Positions 24,976-32,665 of a stretch of 64,000 bases of DNA are shown in pieces. The DNA comes from Geobacillus proteiniphilus. GTDB taxonomy: Bacteria; Bacillota; Bacilli; Bacillales; Anoxybacillaceae. The position numbers and the translations under genes were made by a program. The notes beneath the pieces were generated by a model. It saw only the letters and a program-made list of their open reading frames with translations, was not told the DNA's origin and searched no databases. Numbering within the stretch: position 1 is the stretch's first letter; each line of letters begins with the position of its first letter. The stretch covers positions 1 to 64,000 of the forward strand of contig NZ_MQMG01000013.1 of NCBI RefSeq assembly GCF_001908025.1. Direction: 5' to 3'.

Positions 24976-27009
24976 TCAACTTTTTTCGTCCAAAATGATT
25001 TGACCGTTCTCATCTAACACGACCTCAATTTGGCGGTGTTCTTTTTGAAACGTATAGGATGTTTTTCCAATTTGGACAATCGTCCCTTCTTTTACGACAC
25101 CGAATTTCACCGTTTGGCCATGCGGCACTACGATGCGTGTAACCACTCCGGAATCCGAACCGGCTTCTTGAATCAACGCTCCTTTTCGGGCGTAAGCGCG
25201 ACCCCCGCGCATGGTCCCTTTTATATCTAGAAAACCATTGGAATGAATGGTGCAGTTATAGCACCCTTGGCCAAAAACGGTTATATCGCCGCTGCAGTAG
25301 ATCGTGCTATTCAACGCGTAGGCCATCTCGATATAACTGTCTCCGTCATTTGTGTCCGCATATTGTTTCGTTGTTGCCTTTATGTCCTCAAGCAGCTTGG
25401 CGAGCTGTTCAAGGGAATGGAGCTCGTTCGGGATGCTCGAGAAAAAACAGAGTTGAAACCGCTCGGCCAAATCGAGCCAAACCGGGTGAAGCTGCTGGCG
25501 GCCGCTTTTCCTGACCGTTTCGATATACTTTTGTCCTGTCACAGCCAAAGAGCGGAATTTATGATCCATTAAAAGCTTAATCAACGGGAACAGTCCGTTC
25601 TGTTTCCAATCTATCCTTTTAAACGCTGGAGAACTTACTAACTGTTTTATAGAGGAAATCATTCTTTCAATATATTCTTCAATTGTCATTAACAAATGTG
25701 CGAGCTCGGAAGCCAGTATATGGCCTGTTCCCGCCGAGATGATGCTTCCAATGACATTTTGTCTGATAAAGACAGCTTGTTTTGACGTAATCGTCGCTCG
25801 AGTGACATTTTGGAATATCGTAATATTGCCCTCCGCCTCGACGCTCATCCCGTCTTCGACGCTGCCGGTAATGTCGACGTCGCCATGAAACCGAATATTG
25901 CCTGAACTCAAATCGACGTCGCCTTGATGAGTAAGCTTGTCCATCATAAATATATGCACATCGAGTCCTTGTTGCCGAAAAACCGGCCGCCCGCTAGCCA
26001 ACGCTACAATTTTCGTCCCATTTTCAATTGCTGTTACACCTTTTCCTAAATGGACAGCCACCGGGTGAACAGGTTTAGGCAGAATCGGCTCATTCGTCAC
26101 CGTCACGCCCGGAACGCCCGGGATCGGAGGATGAACGATCGCGATGACTTGTCCCGGATGAACGGAAGGAATATTGTTTACTTCACGGAAATCAACGGTG
26201 CCGTCTTCCCGAAGTTTCGGCCCCGCCTGTTTACTGTCCAAATTGACCGTTAACTCCACCCAACCGTTTTTTCCTTGCTGCGGTTTCACCCCTCTAGCGA
26301 TGACAAAATCGCCCGGTTTTGTCGCCTTCGCTGCTTCAGCCATCGCGGTAAAATCAAATCCTTGAACAATATTCAGCGATTTTAGTTTTTGCAAAACTGA
26401 CTTGTACTCAAGTGTATTTTGTATTTCAATATGCTGTTCGGCTTTTAACTCAATATGGTAATCAGGGGAGGCATCTTTAATTCGAAACCGCTTTTTCATC
26501 CCCGGCTCTATGTGCAAAATGGCGTGCAACTTGTCTTCATCAAGGACAATATCCCATTTCGTTTCGACCGTTTCCTCTGTAGTTTGTATTTCTAATTGGT
26601 CACCTTCAGTGACAACCGTCGTTCCAGCCACTGGATGTCCATTTTTTAACAGAAGAACACCTTGCCCTACAGTAATAGTAGGATAGCATAACGGCGACGA
26701 ACGATAAAAAATTTTCCCTCCTCGCACCCATGCTTTTCCACTCAAATGATCTTCTGTTGCTTTGATCTGCGCCTCATTCGCATTTGTTGAACCAAATTTC
26801 TCTTCTTTGACAGCGCCTGATGATTCCGTTTGCCTTTCTATCTTCGTTAGTTTGACAATGGCTGGTTGGGAACCGATAAACCAAATTCTTCTAGTTTCCT
26901 TTTGGATGATTTCAACATGCACCTCTTCGCGTTTGCTTTGCAAAATCGCCAAGCCGACGTGAATGGCCTCATCGATGTTTTTTCCTTTCGAAATGATCGT
27001 TTGCCCCAT
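24976..27009 (-). CDS. FapA-family (DUF342) protein with Jag-N-like domain
   Basis: 677 residues. The start at 27009 is set by GGGGGAGCGGCG. An N-terminal domain of about 60 residues (SKGKNIDEAIHVGLAILQSK) resembles the Jag_N domain of KhpB/Jag. The long DUF342 region follows, with AEAAKATKPGDFVIARGVKP and the beta-helix core (QGDVDLSSGNIRFHGDVDIT, then GSVEDGMSVEAEGNI). A coiled coil at about 480-560 and a polymer-forming GCYNCTIHSNGFLDIKG segment end it. Family members are cytoplasmic and linked to polar flagella or cell-surface organisation; the function here is not established. It is followed by the LytTR regulator. Confidence 0.85.
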   Translation of the reverse strand: MGQTIISKGKNIDEAIHVGLAILQSKREEVHVEIIQKETRRIWFIGSQPAIVKLTKIERQTESSGAVKEEKFGSTNANEAQIKATEDHLSGKAWVRGGKIFYRSSPLCYPTITVGQGVLLLKNGHPVAGTTVVTEGDQLEIQTTEETVETKWDIVLDEDKLHAILHIEPGMKKRFRIKDASPDYHIELKAEQHIEIQNTLEYKSVLQKLKSLNIVQGFDFTAMAEAAKATKPGDFVIARGVKPQQGKNGWVELTVNLDSKQAGPKLREDGTVDFREVNNIPSVHPGQVIAIVHPPIPGVPGVTVTNEPILPKPVHPVAVHLGKGVTAIENGTKIVALASGRPVFRQQGLDVHIFMMDKLTHQGDVDLSSGNIRFHGDVDITGSVEDGMSVEAEGNITIFQNVTRATITSKQAVFIRQNVIGSIISAGTGHILASELAHLLMTIEEYIERMISSIKQLVSSPAFKRIDWKQNGLFPLIKLLMDHKFRSLAVTGQKYIETVRKSGRQQLHPVWLDLAERFQLCFFSSIPNELHSLEQLAKLLEDIKATTKQYADTNDGDSYIEMAYALNSTIYCSGDITVFGQGCYNCTIHSNGFLDIKGTMRGGRAYARKGALIQEAGSDSGVVTRIVVPHGQTVKFGVVKEGTIVQIGKTSYTFQKEHRQIEVVLDENGQIILDEKS

Positions 27010-27039
27010 CGCCGCTCCCCCTTGGCAACAACTATTTTT

Positions 27040-27177
27040 CCTAATGCACTCAAAAGCCATATTCTGCGCCAAATCAACGAAGCCGTGGATTTTTCCGTCA
27101 TTCACGATTGGGTGGCCCCGTTGTACACGGACAAAACCAGCCATCCGGCAGACGACCCGGAACGGTTTCTTCATTAG
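27040..27177 (+). pseudogene. Scrap of an IS1182/IS5-like transposase N-terminus
   Basis: Plus-strand frame ending at 27177 reads ILRQINEAVDFSVIHDWVAP then LYTDKTSHPADDPERF, resembling the conserved N-terminus of IS1182-type DDE transposases (HLLRKIDEAVDFSFI...YS.GRPSIDP). Only about 45 codons remain and no terminal repeats were found. It lies just upstream of the fapA-like gene on the opposite strand. Confidence 0.45.
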
Positions 27178-27201
27178 GAATGACGAAAGAAGCTTTTTAA
27201 T

Positions 27202-27400
27202 TTAAAAAGTTTCGCCACTATCCACCTTCATGTTCACGGTGATGCCAGCAAGCAGGTTGACAGGTCCTTTCACCGTCACGTCAAGCCGGTAGTCATGGCC
27301 ATGCCCGTTCGGATTGCTGCATAAACCAAAAACGGCTTTATTTTTTCCGCACTCCAACCTCGATCCATAACGGTGTGTCGCCGAAACCGCAATTGCACGT
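27202..27400 (-). pseudogene. Remnant of 6-pyruvoyl-tetrahydropterin synthase / QueD
   Basis: Minus-strand frame ending in TAA at 27202 reads VSATHRYGSRLECGKN then KAVFGLCSNPNGHGHDYRLD and VTVKGPVNLLAGITVNMK. This is the N-terminal half of a PTPS-family enzyme with the zinc His residues (SATHR, NGHGHDY) and the catalytic Cys region intact. The start codon, the C-terminal half and any RBS are missing. QueD acts in queuosine precursor synthesis and PTPS in pterin synthesis; this fragment cannot be active. Confidence 0.75.
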
Positions 27401-27440
27401 ATTAAGTATGTTTATACACCTGCCAGTATTGATCTTTCGC

Positions 27441-28314
27441 TTATGTTAACTTACCCGGTTTTCCTAAAAGATACCCTTGCGCTGCCGGCACTCTCAAAAG
27501 CTTCGCTTGGGCGAGATCCACTTCTTCCTCAATTCCCTCTAAAACGAGCACCATTTTGCGGCCGCAGTAGCTTGCCAACAAACTGACCATTTTTTGTTTT
27601 TCTTCATTGGCTGCCAGCCCTTGAGCAAAGTACCGATCCAACTTCACATAATCAGGCTGCAATTCAATAATTTTTTGCAAGGTCGATGCCCCTTTGCCAA
27701 CATCGTCAATAGCAATGTAAAAACCATACCCTCTCATCAACTCTATAGCTGCTTTTAACTCTCCATCCTTCCATATACCCTCTTCTTCTTTTGTCTCGTT
27801 CAATTCGAACACAATTCGGTTTTCAATATACGGAAAGCGTTCAACTACTCTTTTCAAAAACGGTTTAAATTCATGATGCAAAATAGTGGAGGGATATACA
27901 TTTAAACTCACATTTCGCACCCTGAATAAAAATTCGAAATAAGCCCGATTTGACCGAATAAAAATTAATTATTTTACAATTTTTGTATAAAAAATTATTT
28001 TTATGCGAATATCCGGGTTGTTTTTTTGTATATTATGCAAAGGTTGCGAAATATGAGTTTAAAAAAAGCAGCCTTCCCTTATTCTCCAAAAAAGGAAACT
28101 GAAAGATGGAACTTTCCAGCAGTACGCGATCCAGTTCGTATAAACATCCTTCCTCCCGAGCCTTTTGAAAGAGATGCTCAACGTTATTGATCCCGTTTAC
28201 CCGCAACAGCGATTCATATCCAAAGATGCTCCAGTTAAACAAGTCCCACAGCGGCTGGTACACATGTTCAAACTGTTGTTTGTCGATCATTTTTCGGATG
28301 GAGACTAAAGTCAC
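27441..28314 (-). pseudogene. EAL-domain phosphodiesterase interrupted by a palindromic insertion
   Basis: The N-terminal piece (28314 to about 28057, GTG start after AAAGGATAG) reads FEHVYQPLWDLFNWSIFGYE then SLLRV, so the catalytic ELLAR-type motif is present as ESLLR. The C-terminal piece (about 27908 to 27441) reads SLNVYPSTI, FELNE, IAIDDVGKGAS, YVKLDRYF, VLEGIEEE and YLLGKPG. Both halves read Leu-Asn from TTTAAAY at the break, in the same phase, which indicates an ancestral LFLNVYPSTI split by the element at 27901-28063. As a c-di-GMP phosphodiesterase domain it is now broken. Confidence 0.85.
27901..28063. mobile_element. MITE-like palindromic insertion in the EAL gene
   Basis: An AT-rich block of about 160 bp whose two halves are imperfect inverted copies. 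The outer 22 nt match nearly exactly (TTTAAACTCACATTTCGCA on the left, TGCGAAATATGAGTTTAAA on the right). The inner arms pair as CCCGATTTGACCGAATAAAA with TTTTATGCGAATATCCGGG, and the apex is TTTTACAATTTTTGTATAAAA. TTTAAA on both sides is probably a target duplication, since it restores the host reading frame when reduced to one copy. There is no ORF inside. Composition differs sharply from the GC-rich genes around it. A mobilising transposase was not identified. Confidence 0.75.
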
Positions 28315-28557
28315 ACTTTCACTATCCTTTCATAGGATATTCGCCCTGCATCATACTAGTCGACGAACATGAAAATTCGCCTAATACCTTTCGTTTAGCT
28401 TTCAATATAACCTTTTTCCATGCATCTGTCTAACTTCGTTCACGCACATCAAGCATCTATACAGCCCTTATCAACACATAAAAGGACATATTAGACCTTT
28501 TTTTCGACTTTTTACGACATGTTCAACTCTCGTTTCTGTTATTTCTTGTCATAAAAT

Positions 28558-28587
28558 GCAAAAACGCCCCTTACTTATGAGGGCGCT
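28558..28587 (-). terminator. Terminator of the hybrid kinase gene
   Basis: On the minus strand CGCCCT, CATAAGTA and AGGGGCG form a stem overlapping the stop codon, followed by TTTTTG. Confidence 0.7.
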
Positions 28588-30836
28588 TTTCCTCCCATAT
28601 TTTTATTAGTTTTTCAAGAAACACGTTTACCTCCAACGGTTTTGTCATGTAATCCGTAAATCCTGCTTTTAAAGCCCTTTCAATCTCTTTTGGTACCGCA
28701 TTGGCACTGAGCGCAATCATCGGAATATGCTTTGTTCGTTCATCGCTTTGCAACATTTCCAACACCGTATATCCGCTTATATCTGGGAGATGAATATCGA
28801 TGAGAATCAAATCAAACCAGCCACTGATAGCCTTTTGCAAGCCTTCGCCGCCATTGCAGGCAAACGTTAACAAAAGATTGGGAAACGGCTTCAATATATG
28901 CTCCAACAGTTTCAAGTTGGATATATGATCTTCGATGTATAAAATTTTTTTGTTTCCGAGCTTCAATAACCTCTCCTGATTCACCGGTTTGTTTCGTGAT
29001 GAATGCGGCCAGCCGTGAAAATAACTGACAGCCGGAAGGCTGAACGAAAAGTCGCTTCCCACGCCCAACTTGCTTTTCACCTCAATCGTGCCGCCCAAAA
29101 GACGGATAATCTGCTTGACAAAAGCGAGCCCAATGCCATTGCCGTCGACATGAGTGCCTTTTATGCGATAAAATGGTTCAAAGATATTTTCTTGTTCTTC
29201 ATCCGGGATGCCTATCCCATTATCTTTTACATGTATAACCACTTTTTCCTGATCATATTTCCCTTCAATAAGGACGGTACCGCCATCACGATTGTATTTA
29301 ATGGCATTGTCAAGCAAGTTTAATAACACTTGTCTCACTCTCGTCGCATCTGTGTATAAATACACTTGTTCACTAAAGCTCGATCGAGCTTGAATATCGA
29401 TGTTTTTCTTATTGGCTAACGGTTCGACTAATTTAATGCTTTCTTTAATAATGTCGTCCGGATGGACTACATCATAAGTTAAGGGCAGCCTTCCTGTTTC
29501 GATCCTTGCCAAGTCTAACATTTCGTTGATTAAATTTAATAAATGGCGGGCACCTCCCAATATTTCTTGCACAAACTCCCGCTGCCGGCCGTTTAAGGAA
29601 GGGTCCATCTCCAACAATTGGGCGAACCCTAGCACTCCGTTCAATGGCGTTCGAATTTCGTGGCTCATGCGCGAAATTAAGTTGGATTTTGCTTGATTGG
29701 CTCTTTCTGCCTCCTCTTTTGCCCGCAGCATCTCTTGCTCCATCATTTTCCTTTCTGTAATATCAATCGCCGAGCCGACAACCTCAATCACTTTGCCATC
29801 TTTTTTTATGGGACGTAAACTGACTAAATAATCAATCCCGTTTATATTCCCCTCATAGTACAATGTTTCCCCGGTTTCCCATGTATACCGATAATATTGT
29901 TCTTTTTGATCGGCAATAGGCTTCGGTAAAAAATCATGTAATCTCTTACCTAGCACTTGTTTAGGATCTATGCCGAAATCATTGAGTAATTCCCCTCCGC
30001 ATAACGTATGAATAAAACTTTCCCCTCTTTTCACAAATTTAAAAATCATGCCTTGCTGCTGGCACATGGCATTCCATAAATCTCGTTGCACTTTTTTGAT
30101 GCGCTCCTGATATTTTATTAGCTCTGTAATATCTTTTCCCACCACAAACAACCCTATGACATCTTTCTCTTCCACTATCGGAATAAAAGTAAACTCCATG
30201 ACAACTCTTTCTTCCCGAGACGTTTTCACTGAAGCCTTAAAGAAGCACGATTGACCTTTTTCTACTTTTCTTAAACATTCATCAATTTTTTCATCATCAT
30301 GCTCATAAAATAGGTCGTATAAACTGGTCAACGGTGCATCTTGATGAACATGCAGGATCTCCATCGCCTTTGGATTGATGCTTACAATTTCTCCATTAAG
30401 GCCAGCAGACAACACAAGATGCGGATTGTAATCGACTAAACATTTGTAATGAGCTTCAGTAAAGTTTTTTTTTTCGCAAAACTTCACGCCGTTCGAGATA
30501 AGCAATTACATTAGTCATGATCAATATAGCCATTGTAATAAAAGCGAGGATGTAAGCCAAACTATTAACCGAAATCAAGGATGCCGATTCCGCTCGCATT
30601 ATTTCTTGGTCATAAGGCAGTTGGAACAATGTTCCTTTCATCGATATATAATGCATTGCTGCGATTCCTCCTCCCAGGACAACGGAACGAACCGCCTTTT
30701 TTAAAAACTGATCGTTCTTTACACGGCAGGCAACAAACAGGATAAACAATGTCAAAAACGAAGCGAAAAATGAAATAGCGATCGACAGACAAACAAAAAA
30801 ACGGATGATGATGCATAGACATCTCCGTTTTCATAG
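28571..30836 (-). pseudogene. MHYT-PAS-PAS hybrid histidine kinase-receiver, split at an A10 run
   Basis: The upstream frame (about 30836 to 30456) is the end of an MHYT membrane sensor: CLSIAISFFASFLTLFILF, GGGIAAMHYISMKG, two more helices, then ERREVLRKKKLY and a stop. The downstream frame from about 30478 continues as NFTEAHYKCLVDYNPHL. Reading nine rather than ten A at 30465-30474 joins them as LRKKNFTEAHY. The downstream part has two PAS domains, HisKA (LISRMSHEIRTPLNGVLGFA), HATPase (NLLDNAIKYNRDGG, GIGLAFVKQII) and a C-terminal receiver (DLILIDIHLPDISG, MTKPL). The first MHYT units and start codon are missing upstream. The cytoplasmic part may still be made. Confidence 0.8.
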
Positions 30837-30924
30837 CCGCAACCCCTACGTAACAATGGAGTCAGCCATCCAACATTGTTGCGATGGATCGTTATGACCT
30901 ATATTTAAGAAGCTGTTGTTTCAC

Positions 30925-30956
30925 AAAAAAAGACGAGCAGCGGTCAAGCGCCCGTC
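30925..30956 (-). terminator. Terminator of phoE
   Basis: On the minus strand GACGGGCGC, TTGACC and GCTGCTCGTC form an imperfect hairpin followed by TTTTTTT. Confidence 0.7.
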
Positions 30957-30983
30957 CTTCCTGTCTTAATCAATTATTCAGCG

Positions 30984-31610
30984 CTATACTTCCCTTACTT
31001 CCTCAATATGTGACACATCTCCTTCAACGGCCACGTGAAACGTCCCACCGTCCACTTCAACGATCGTCACACTCGTGCCGTACATATACGGCGGCGACCA
31101 CAGGTGGTCAATCGGCGTGTCTTTGAACGCCGCCATGAGCGTTTTCAGCACGACGCCGTGGGTGACGATCAAGACGGTCTCCCCCTCGTGCCGCTCGATG
31201 ATGCGCCGCACCGCTTCAAGCGCCCGCTGCTGTACATCGAGAAACCGCTCGCCTCGCTGTGGAGCGTACAGATGGGGCGCGTTCCAAAAATAGTCGAACG
31301 CAACCGAATCCATTTGCCGAATCTCGTCATGCGTCTTTCCTTCCCAATCGCCAAGATGAATCTCGCGCAGCCGCTCGTCTTGATAAATCGGAATAAGCCG
31401 CCCGCCGCGGACAATCTCCGCCGTCTCAAGCGCCCGGCCGCTTGTGCTTGTGTAAATCGCGGCCAACTCCACCGCTTCAAGCCGCTTTCCAAGCCGCATG
31501 GCGTCTTGCCGCCCTTTTTCCGTGAGCGGCGAATCTTTCCATCCTTGCATCCGCTTTTCGACGTTCCACTTCGTTTCCCCATGTCTTGTCAAATACAAGG
31601 TTGTCCCCAT
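30984..31610 (-). CDS. phoE: Broad-specificity phosphatase PhoE (histidine phosphatase family)
   Basis: A 208-residue cofactor-independent phosphatase. The catalytic LTRHGETKWN (phospho-His) is at the N-terminus, with TSTSGRALETAE, LREIHLGDWEGK (acid) and VTHGVVLKTL (second His). From memory it is nearly identical to the crystallised B. stearothermophilus PhoE, formerly YhfR, which hydrolyses many phosphate monoesters and prefers large hydrophobic ones. It is cytoplasmic and monocistronic with its own terminator. The RBS AAAGGAAAAC precedes ATG at 31610. Confidence 0.95.
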   Translation of the reverse strand: MGTTLYLTRHGETKWNVEKRMQGWKDSPLTEKGRQDAMRLGKRLEAVELAAIYTSTSGRALETAEIVRGGRLIPIYQDERLREIHLGDWEGKTHDEIRQMDSVAFDYFWNAPHLYAPQRGERFLDVQQRALEAVRRIIERHEGETVLIVTHGVVLKTLMAAFKDTPIDHLWSPPYMYGTSVTIVEVDGGTFHVAVEGDVSHIEEVREV

Positions 31611-31646
31611 GTTTTCCTTTGTTTCTCCTCTCTATCCATCTATCGA

Positions 31647-31799
31647 TCATTCAACCGCCCGCTCAGGCAAGCGAAACGCAACAGATCCTTTTTTGTCAGT
31701 TTTCATCTCTGCTTGAATGCCTTTTGGCAACACTGCCATCGGATCTGTATGGCTAAAATCGGCATCATACACAACCGGAAACTCGTACCCGCGTGTCAT
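31647..31799 (-). pseudogene. C-terminal fragment of an S66 LD-carboxypeptidase
   Basis: About 50 codons: TRGYEFPVVYDADFSHTDPM then AVLPKGIQAEM, matching the C-terminal end of the S66 peptidase family (MccF/LdcA), whose conserved FGHTDP...LPxG segment carries the catalytic His. The other roughly 260 residues, including the catalytic Ser, are gone. Its ATG overlaps the end of the neighbouring GNAT gene by 4 nt (ATGA), so a deletion appears to have fused the two loci. Confidence 0.72.
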
Positions 31800-32248
31800 C
31801 GGCTTCGTTTCACGAGTTTCGTTAACTCGATTCTTTCTGGCGTTTCGATGCGCTCGATGGCACGAAACCCATGGTGTTTGTAAAAGCGAATGGCCGGCGC
31901 GTTGCCGCTTCCGGTCGTCACGACGATCTCGCTTATCGACGGCTCTTGCTTGATGACAAAGTCGAGCAACGCGCTGGCGATCCCTTGGCGGAAACAATCC
32001 GGGTCGACCATCAGCCGGCAAAGGTGAAGCATCTTCCCATTCCGCTCGCAAGCGATCGCCCCAACGAGCCGTTCGCCTTAAAAATAGCCGAAAAAGCGCT
32101 CGCCGCATCGTTGCAGAGAAGCGATCGTATCGTGAAGCGGCGGGAGCGCCGTGCTGCCGATGATCTTCGCCTCGATCGTATACGCGCGCGGCTGTAGGTG
32201 CAGCACCTTAACGGCCGTTTCGTAGTCTGCTATGTTGAGTTCAATCAT
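31796..32248 (-). pseudogene. GNAT acetyltransferase with an internal stop codon
   Basis: From ATG 32248 (RBS GGGGGAGG) the reading is IELNIADYETAVKVL... to GERFFGYF, then TAA at about 32078, then the same frame continues as GERLVGAIACERNGKM, LCRLMVDPDCFRQGIASALL and NAPAIRFYKHHGF. The acetyl-CoA binding loop and C-terminus are therefore in frame with the N-terminus, and a single GAA-to-TAA type change breaks the gene. Substrate unknown. The C-terminal part overlaps the S66 fragment. Confidence 0.78.
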
Positions 32249-32275
32249 CATGCGCCTCCCCCTTTCTATGGCTAA

Positions 32276-32300
32276 AAAGCGGCCGAACCCCGGCCGCTTT
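32276..32300 (-). terminator. Terminator of the DUF5634 locus
   Basis: AAAGCGGCCG, 5 nt and CGGCCGCTTT form a perfect 10-bp stem; leftward it runs into TTTTTAG. It lies just after the stop at 32306. Confidence 0.85.
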
Positions 32301-32305
32301 ATCTT

Positions 32306-32588
32306 TCAATGAATGACTTCCTCCATCGCCTCTTGCAGCGAATGAAAGCCTTTTTTCTCTCGGCCGTCTTTTCGGACGGTCCATTCCTGCTTCTCGAGCG
32401 CCAGTTCACCGCGTTCGTTTTTTACAAACGGCATGTGAATGGTGATCATCTCATCGTCTTTGGTAATAGCGATTGCCTTCACCATGCTCTTCAAAAATGC
32501 CGACTTGGTCGAGTCCATAGGCTTCCATCATCGGCTCGAGCGTGTCGATGAACTCCTCGATCATGACGCTTCGCGGCGCAAATTCCAT
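32306..32588 (-). pseudogene. DUF5634-family small protein, frameshifted
   Basis: ATG at 32588 follows AGGAGGAAAAACC and reads [20 protein letters not shown] to [13 protein letters not shown], then stops after three more codons. Another frame continues [20 protein letters not shown] to [18 protein letters not shown]. Together they match a Bacillaceae family of about 95-100 residues (DUF5634); a few residues (LGYT-like) are missing at the join, so about 10 nt were probably deleted near 32460. Function of the family is unknown. Confidence 0.72.
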
Positions 32589-32665
32589 GGTTTTTCCTCC
32601 TCTTGCCTAGTCATCAAGTGTAGTTTGCGACAAGCCGAGGAAACTCATGAGTGGAAATGACCGAC

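Noticed and set aside
31647-32108. A 153-codon leftward ORF
   Set aside because: Only the last 50 codons match a family (S66 tail); the front is an off-frame reading of the GNAT pseudogene.
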